Positions 29,757 to 33,598 of a stretch of 33,598 nucleotides of DNA are shown piece after piece. The translations under genes were made by a program, and so were the position numbers. Each line of letters starts with the position of its first letter. Within the stretch, counting starts at the first letter, position 1. A model generated the notes under the pieces. The model saw only the letters and a program-made list of their open reading frames with translations. It did not search any database and was not told the origin of the DNA. Source of the DNA: Thermoplasmata archaeon. Its GTDB lineage: Archaea; Thermoplasmatota; Thermoplasmata; Sysuiplasmatales; Sysuiplasmataceae. The stretch lies in the NCBI GenBank assembly GCA_021796895.1, contig JAKABN010000008.1, positions 1 to 33,598 on the forward strand. Reading direction: 5' to 3'.

Positions 29757-30293
29757 TCACTGCTCCTTCCGGATCATTCTGGGCTCGCCCTTGACCACCA
29801 GGGTGCCAGCCAGTATGTCACCCAGCCTCTGCCTTCTCTCTGTCAGGAGGGCTATTATGAAGCCCACTATGTAGAGATTGCCGGGAAAGGAATCAATGAT
29901 GCGCAGCACGTTCCTGATTATCATCTGTGTATGATCCTCCGCTTTCAGACTGCCCGCGTCCACTGTCCTTATGCCTGAGAACTTCTTGCCGGGCGTTTGA
30001 CGTCCGTTCCACTCGAACACAATGAAGTAGATGATGCTCAGAACCAGTATATCTGTCGAGAAATCGGCGGCAAATGTCAACGGCCTGAAGAGCAGAGAAA
30101 ACGGAATCGCAACTATTAGTATCACGATACCGATCACTGCAACAATGAGTAGGTCTATGATAATGCTTATGATTCTGTCTGCCAGAGGGGCAAGCTCATA
30201 ACCCATCTCGGTCAGCGATGCACGTCCGTGTCCTCCACGGCCGCTACCGTCTTCCCCGCCGCCTTCAGGGGGCATGATACTGTCGCCTGTCAA
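29757..30293 (-). CDS. RDD-family membrane protein
   Basis: LAPLADRIISIIIDLLIVAVIGIVIL, FEWNGRQTPGKKFSGIRTVD, IRNVLRIIDSFPGNLYIVGFIIALLTERRQRLGDILAGTLVV. Confidence 0.9.
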   Translation of the reverse strand: MTGDSIMPPEGGGEDGSGRGGHGRASLTEMGYELAPLADRIISIIIDLLIVAVIGIVILIVAIPFSLLFRPLTFAADFSTDILVLSIIYFIVFEWNGRQTPGKKFSGIRTVDAGSLKAEDHTQMIIRNVLRIIDSFPGNLYIVGFIIALLTERRQRLGDILAGTLVVKGEPRMIRKEQ

Positions 30294-30441
30294 AACCTGT
30301 TCACCATTCGCGGTCTATTACCACGTAGACCTTAAATTTTGGGCATACGTAACTTCGTGAACGGAGAAAACAGGCATAACGAAATCATATATAGTTTTGA
30401 AAAATTAACTGTTCGGGAACTGGAGTCTCGCGTGAACTCGG

Positions 30442-30888
30442 ATGAACAATAAATCGGAAGAGTTTCGGAATGATGAACGGCCAGTGAAGTTTTTCACCGT
30501 CGACGAGGCCAACGATCTGATACCGATGCTGGAATCAATGCTGAAGGAATGCGACAGGATTCTCCTTGAGATCAGGACGGTGGCAGAACTTACCGAGGAC
30601 ATTGAGTGGTACTGGGGTGAATCAATCCGCCAGGATGAGAATCCTGACCGCGGCGAATATCTCAAGCTGGAGAAGGAGAAGGGCGCCCGGATAGGACGGT
30701 GGAATGAGGCTGTGGAGAAGATAAGTGCACTGGGCGTCGTGTTGAAGAATCCGGATATGGGACTCATTGACTTCTATTCATCAAGGGAGGGCCATGTTAT
30801 TTTGCTCTGCTGGCAAAGGGGAGAACCGGAGGTGCGTTACTGGCATACGCTCGAGGGAGGCTACGCAGGCAGGAGACCACTGGAGTAA
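30442..30888 (+). CDS. DUF2203-like conserved protein
   Basis: FFTVDEANDLIPMLESML..., GVVLKNPDMGLIDFYSSREGHVILLCWQRGEPEVRYWHTLEGGYAGRRPL. Confidence 0.85.
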   Translation: MNNKSEEFRNDERPVKFFTVDEANDLIPMLESMLKECDRILLEIRTVAELTEDIEWYWGESIRQDENPDRGEYLKLEKEKGARIGRWNEAVEKISALGVVLKNPDMGLIDFYSSREGHVILLCWQRGEPEVRYWHTLEGGYAGRRPLE

Positions 30889-30894
30889 ATGGTT

Positions 30895-31124
30895 TCACCA
30901 CCATTTCATGCCGTTTTTCAGAGTGGAAACTTTCTCTGACTGGAGAGGTTTCCTGAAAACGTAATGGTGTTCGTGCCCGATCTTGTAGAAATCGTATCCG
31001 TGTCCCTTCCATCTCTGACGCCCGCTCGGCGTCCTGTGCTGCATCTTTATTATATCCTCCTTGAGGAGGAATCCCGCATTCATGAACGAATTGAGAACAT
31101 GACTGAACACAGGCTGTTTTCATA
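30895..31124 (-). pseudogene. C-terminal remnant of a DNA N4/N6-methyltransferase
   Basis: KQPVFSHVLNSFMNAGFLLKEDIIKMQHRTPSGRQRWKGHGYDFYKIGHEHHYVFRKPLQSEKV...KWW matches the C-terminal block of N4/N6 DNA methylases (FLLKEDIIK.QH...W....YDFY.I.HEH..VFRKP). In-frame TGA just upstream and no catalytic motifs present. Confidence 0.65.
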
Positions 31125-31157
31125 AATAAGCATGAACTGGTAGGGAAAGTGCTGGGG

Positions 31158-31345
31158 CATACCAGACGGTCATCAATCTGATAGGTGCGGCAACAAACAG
31201 GAGCATCCTGAAGGCACATGCAAGGCTTGGCAGAAGAATGTACGAGAATGGAGAACGCATAGACGGCTCAGCGATGAACATCTCAACATCCGCCAGCGCA
31301 GAACGCTTCTGCAATGGAAATACACTGTAACGCCTTCTGCCTGAG
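31158..31345 (+). mobile_element. Decayed C-terminal tail of an ISAzo13-like transposase
   Basis: AYQTVINLIGAATNRSILKAHARLGRRMYENGERIDGS, then a frame change into SDEHLNIRQRRTLLQWKYTVTPSA*. Pattern resembles the transposase tail V-NLI--T-T--GLKV-A-LD---YP-GIK--D------N-----F-GEWNYTI-PS (recalled). Confidence 0.5.
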
Positions 31346-31676
31346 TCACATATTTATTGCAGTTACAAATAATATAAATCAACACTATCAAACCCTTAGT
31401 GTAGAGCAGTTCAGTCACTTCACTGAGCTATTCCTCCGAGAAGACGGCAGGCTCCCTTCAATAGTTCGGAAATCCATGTTGCGCCCATACCTCCGTCTGA
31501 ATGGCACAATGGCACTGCGCTTGAGGTTCGCACAGAAATCGAGTGAAGCTACAGAGTTACCAGCCACTGCGTTCTGAAATACTGAATAATAAAGCAGTCT
31601 TTCAATTTCATCCTTCAACTGCTATTTTCAAATACATGTGGTTAGGATCTTCTTGACCTAGAGCTCGAGCCCAAAA

Positions 31677-32486
31677 TTATTCAGCTCTCTGATATTCTCC
31701 AGATCCGATGAATTTTATGAATCTTCTATCACGCAATATTTGCAATTGCTGTCTTATCTTGTCCCTAATGTGTCTGTTTTGCGGATGCAAAGTTGCAAGC
31801 TCATTTTCATAGCGGTAAACGTCGTTCAGGTTAAATCTTGGTGGCAGTCTGTCGATGAAGTTAATTATGTCTGCTGTCCATCCTCTCTGGATAGTATTTC
31901 CTTTCAACAGCTTTGACACTTTATCCCATCTATTCTGTACTATGTTTTTGTCAATAATGTTACTATCATCTATCATCGTTATGCGCCCAAGTTTGGGTAT
32001 CACGTCCAAGGTTATGATACTGCCTTGCCATCCCGCTCTCCTTGCAGTAACAGGCAGCGGTTTTCTAGGTTTTATGCAGCTTGAAGTTATTGATAGTCTG
32101 TGAACAAGCATTGCATCTTTAACTGCCATCTCTCTCCTTTCATAATGTAACAGAATCAGAGAAGGAAATGCGCCCTGTTTCAAGATGCGCATTGCGGTAT
32201 TGTACTCTCCTCCTTGTATCTTATTTGAGAAATGTCTTTTAGGAAAACTACGGGTGCTTTTCAGTTGGAAATTCTCTCTGGGTACAACAATAATTTTTTC
32301 GTTAGAATGGTCGCAATAAAAGTCATAAACCGGCTTATTGTTGGGATATTGCTCAAGACCACTTCCGCATTTTGGGCAATAAAGATTATCACTTGCCCAT
32401 TTCTCAGTTATTCTGCCACTTATCTGGGAACCGCTTTTGTACTGAGCTGTAATTTGACTATAGTACGCCGATAGATCAAGATTCAT
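31677..32486 (-). CDS. DpnI-family (Dam-replacing/DRP type) methyl-directed restriction endonuclease
   Basis: CPKCG...NNKPVYDFYCDH, FQLKS, RKPLPVTARRAGWQGSIITLDVIPKLGRI, QRGWTADIINFIDRL, VYRYENELATLHPQNRHIRDKIRQQLQILRDRRFIKFIGSGEYQR. Near-colinear with S. pneumoniae DpnI as recalled, including the C-terminal winged helix. Confidence 0.9.
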   Translation of the reverse strand: MNLDLSAYYSQITAQYKSGSQISGRITEKWASDNLYCPKCGSGLEQYPNNKPVYDFYCDHSNEKIIVVPRENFQLKSTRSFPKRHFSNKIQGGEYNTAMRILKQGAFPSLILLHYERREMAVKDAMLVHRLSITSSCIKPRKPLPVTARRAGWQGSIITLDVIPKLGRITMIDDSNIIDKNIVQNRWDKVSKLLKGNTIQRGWTADIINFIDRLPPRFNLNDVYRYENELATLHPQNRHIRDKIRQQLQILRDRRFIKFIGSGEYQRAE

Positions 32487-32507
32487 AAGAATAGAATGGA
32501 TGGAATA

Positions 32508-32517
32508 CCTTATAAGT
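32508..32517 (-). promoter_or_regulatory. Probable TATA box for the DpnI-like gene (leaderless-type spacing)
   Basis: Minus-strand CTTATAAGGT about 22-31 nt upstream of the ATG at 32486. Confidence 0.4.
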
Positions 32518-32914
32518 CAGGGTTAAGAGTAAGTTAGACATAAGTCCCCTATCCGGAAGTCATGTTGAAGATATTGTGCCAAATTCCCTTACACATTACT
32601 GCACTCCATGTCCTGTCCTCATTTTCTGATTCATGTGCCAACCTGTAGTCCTCTTGTCCGCCAACAGCTGTGACGCTGCGTTCTCCCTCCTGCAATGCAT
32701 ATCGAATGCCATGCACTGCGCTGTCATTCCGTTCATTTCTTTCCTTCTGCAAACCCGACTGGGTCTCAGCATTCTCCCGTACGTCCACAAAGGACAGACG
32801 AACCCGTTCTTGGGACGGTCTTACTCCAATGCGCAAACTTGGTGCAAGTCTAGGGGCGGTGCCCCAAGCTCGATTTTACAAGCCTAGGATGAGGTTTGGG
32901 GGTAATGGAGGTTT

Positions 32915-33181
32915 TCACGTGCACTCCCCCGCCGAGCTGTATTTCAGGATTAGATTCCGCGGTATGTACGGACTCCAATTTCCCCTGAAATTACCTCTGT
33001 GTGTGGCCCAGTCTCCCCTGCCCTGGAAGCTCCACACCATCCATTCTTCTGGGGAAAACCCTTCGTGCCAGTATCCGTCGGGTTTCTGTCCCCTGACAAG
33101 TTCAACACATGTGTTTCCCACCTTGACGGAATCGTTCTTCCTCAGGAATTCAGAGTACTCACGTTGTGTAACCTTCCTCAT
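32915..33181 (-). pseudogene. N-terminal remnant of a DNA N4/N6-methyltransferase
   Basis: MRKVTQREYSEFLRKNDSVKVGNTCVELVRGQKPDGYWHEGFSPEEWMVWSFQGRGDWATHRGNFRGNWSPYIPRNLILKYSSAGE ends exactly where the SAM motif (VLDP..GSGTT) should follow, then stops. Confidence 0.7.
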
Positions 33182-33305
33182 CGACTATAGCCGCGTTTCC
33201 TCTCTGTCCTTCATAACTGATTCCGGGTATCTGGATGGTTCCTTTTAACTGAAACGCTATAGTCGTGCAAAAAATTGCCGGAGGGCGCGCAAGCCGTTAA
33301 GGGCG

Positions 33306-33598
33306 TCACATTTTTCTTGCCTTGATGTGCGAGCTGTGGTAAGCGGAATCTCCAGCATCTGAGGAGGATGCACGTTCGATAGACACGTCCACAAATCCGG
33401 CTTTCTCAAGGGCACTTCTGTATGCGGCGTCCGTCAGGCCTCCACTCACACAGGCGGACCATGAATCCATGTTTCGCCTCTCATTTTCAGGTATATCCCT
33501 GTCCAGAGTGACGTCGGCAACAGCAAACGTCCCTCCCTTTTTCAGGACTCTGAACGCCTCATCGAAGACAGCCTGCTTGTCCGGCGAGAGATTGATCA
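33306..33598 (-). CDS. SAM-dependent methyltransferase (ArsM/UbiE-like), C-terminal part; 5' end beyond window
   Basis: Own translation: LINLSPDKQAVFDEAFRVLKKGGTFAVADVTLDRDIPENERRNMDSWSACVSGGLTDAAYRSALEKAGFVDVSIERASSSDAGDSAYHSSHIKARKM*; arsenite-methyltransferase-like FRVLK.GG.FAV.D and C-x-x-G-x-L/T-D blocks. Confidence 0.8.
   Translation of the reverse strand, partial: INLSPDKQAVFDEAFRVLKKGGTFAVADVTLDRDIPENERRNMDSWSACVSGGLTDAAYRSALEKAGFVDVSIERASSSDAGDSAYHSSHIKARKM

Noticed and set aside
31415-31618. 67-aa minus ORF and overlapping 87-aa plus ORF in the island
   Set aside because: No recognisable motif in either direction; could be decayed sequence, so not called.
32670-33248. 192-aa plus-strand ORF
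   Set aside because: Antisense to the methylase N-terminal remnant; no family resemblance.
1-33598. CRISPR arrays, rRNA and tRNA genes
   Set aside because: No regularly spaced repeats, rRNA-like blocks or TPsiC-type tRNA signatures were noticed by eye; tRNAscan/CRISPR finders not run.

Overview
This window looks like an archaeal chromosome segment, most likely Thermoplasmata-like. That placement rests on gene content: A/V-type ATPase, TiaS, PolD DP1, an HTH_10 regulator and a bacterial-type CoaA. Left to right it carries a small membrane protein, tiaS, a thiolase/3-hydroxyacyl-CoA dehydrogenase pair, a zinc-ribbon membrane protein, coaA, a HAD hydrolase and an MFS transporter. Next is a minus-strand three-gene 2-oxoacid:ferredoxin oxidoreductase operon whose alpha subunit looks like oxalate oxidoreductase. 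Directly upstream of that operon is a decayed OFA (oxalate/formate antiporter) transporter gene, then an HTH_10 regulator and a second MFS gene. A complete A-ATPase operon follows in the order K-E-C-F-A-B-D-(small ORF)-H-I, then a two-gene ABC transporter, PolD small subunit, ACT-serB, a membrane rhodanese, an RDD protein and a DUF2203-like protein. The right end (about 30.9-33.2 kb) is an accessory island. It holds an apparently intact DpnI-family endonuclease with altered zinc and catalytic motifs, lying between what look like the N- and C-terminal remnants of a DNA N4/N6-methyltransferase. A decayed ISAzo13-like transposase tail lies at one breakpoint. The window ends in a partial ArsM/UbiE-type methyltransferase. 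The most interesting items are the DpnI-like/broken-methyltransferase island, the candidate archaeal oxalate oxidoreductase locus with its pseudogenised transporter, and an unannotated 56-aa membrane ORF in the ATPase operon followed by an atpH that may start at ATA. All family calls are from reading translations by eye; no database search was run.
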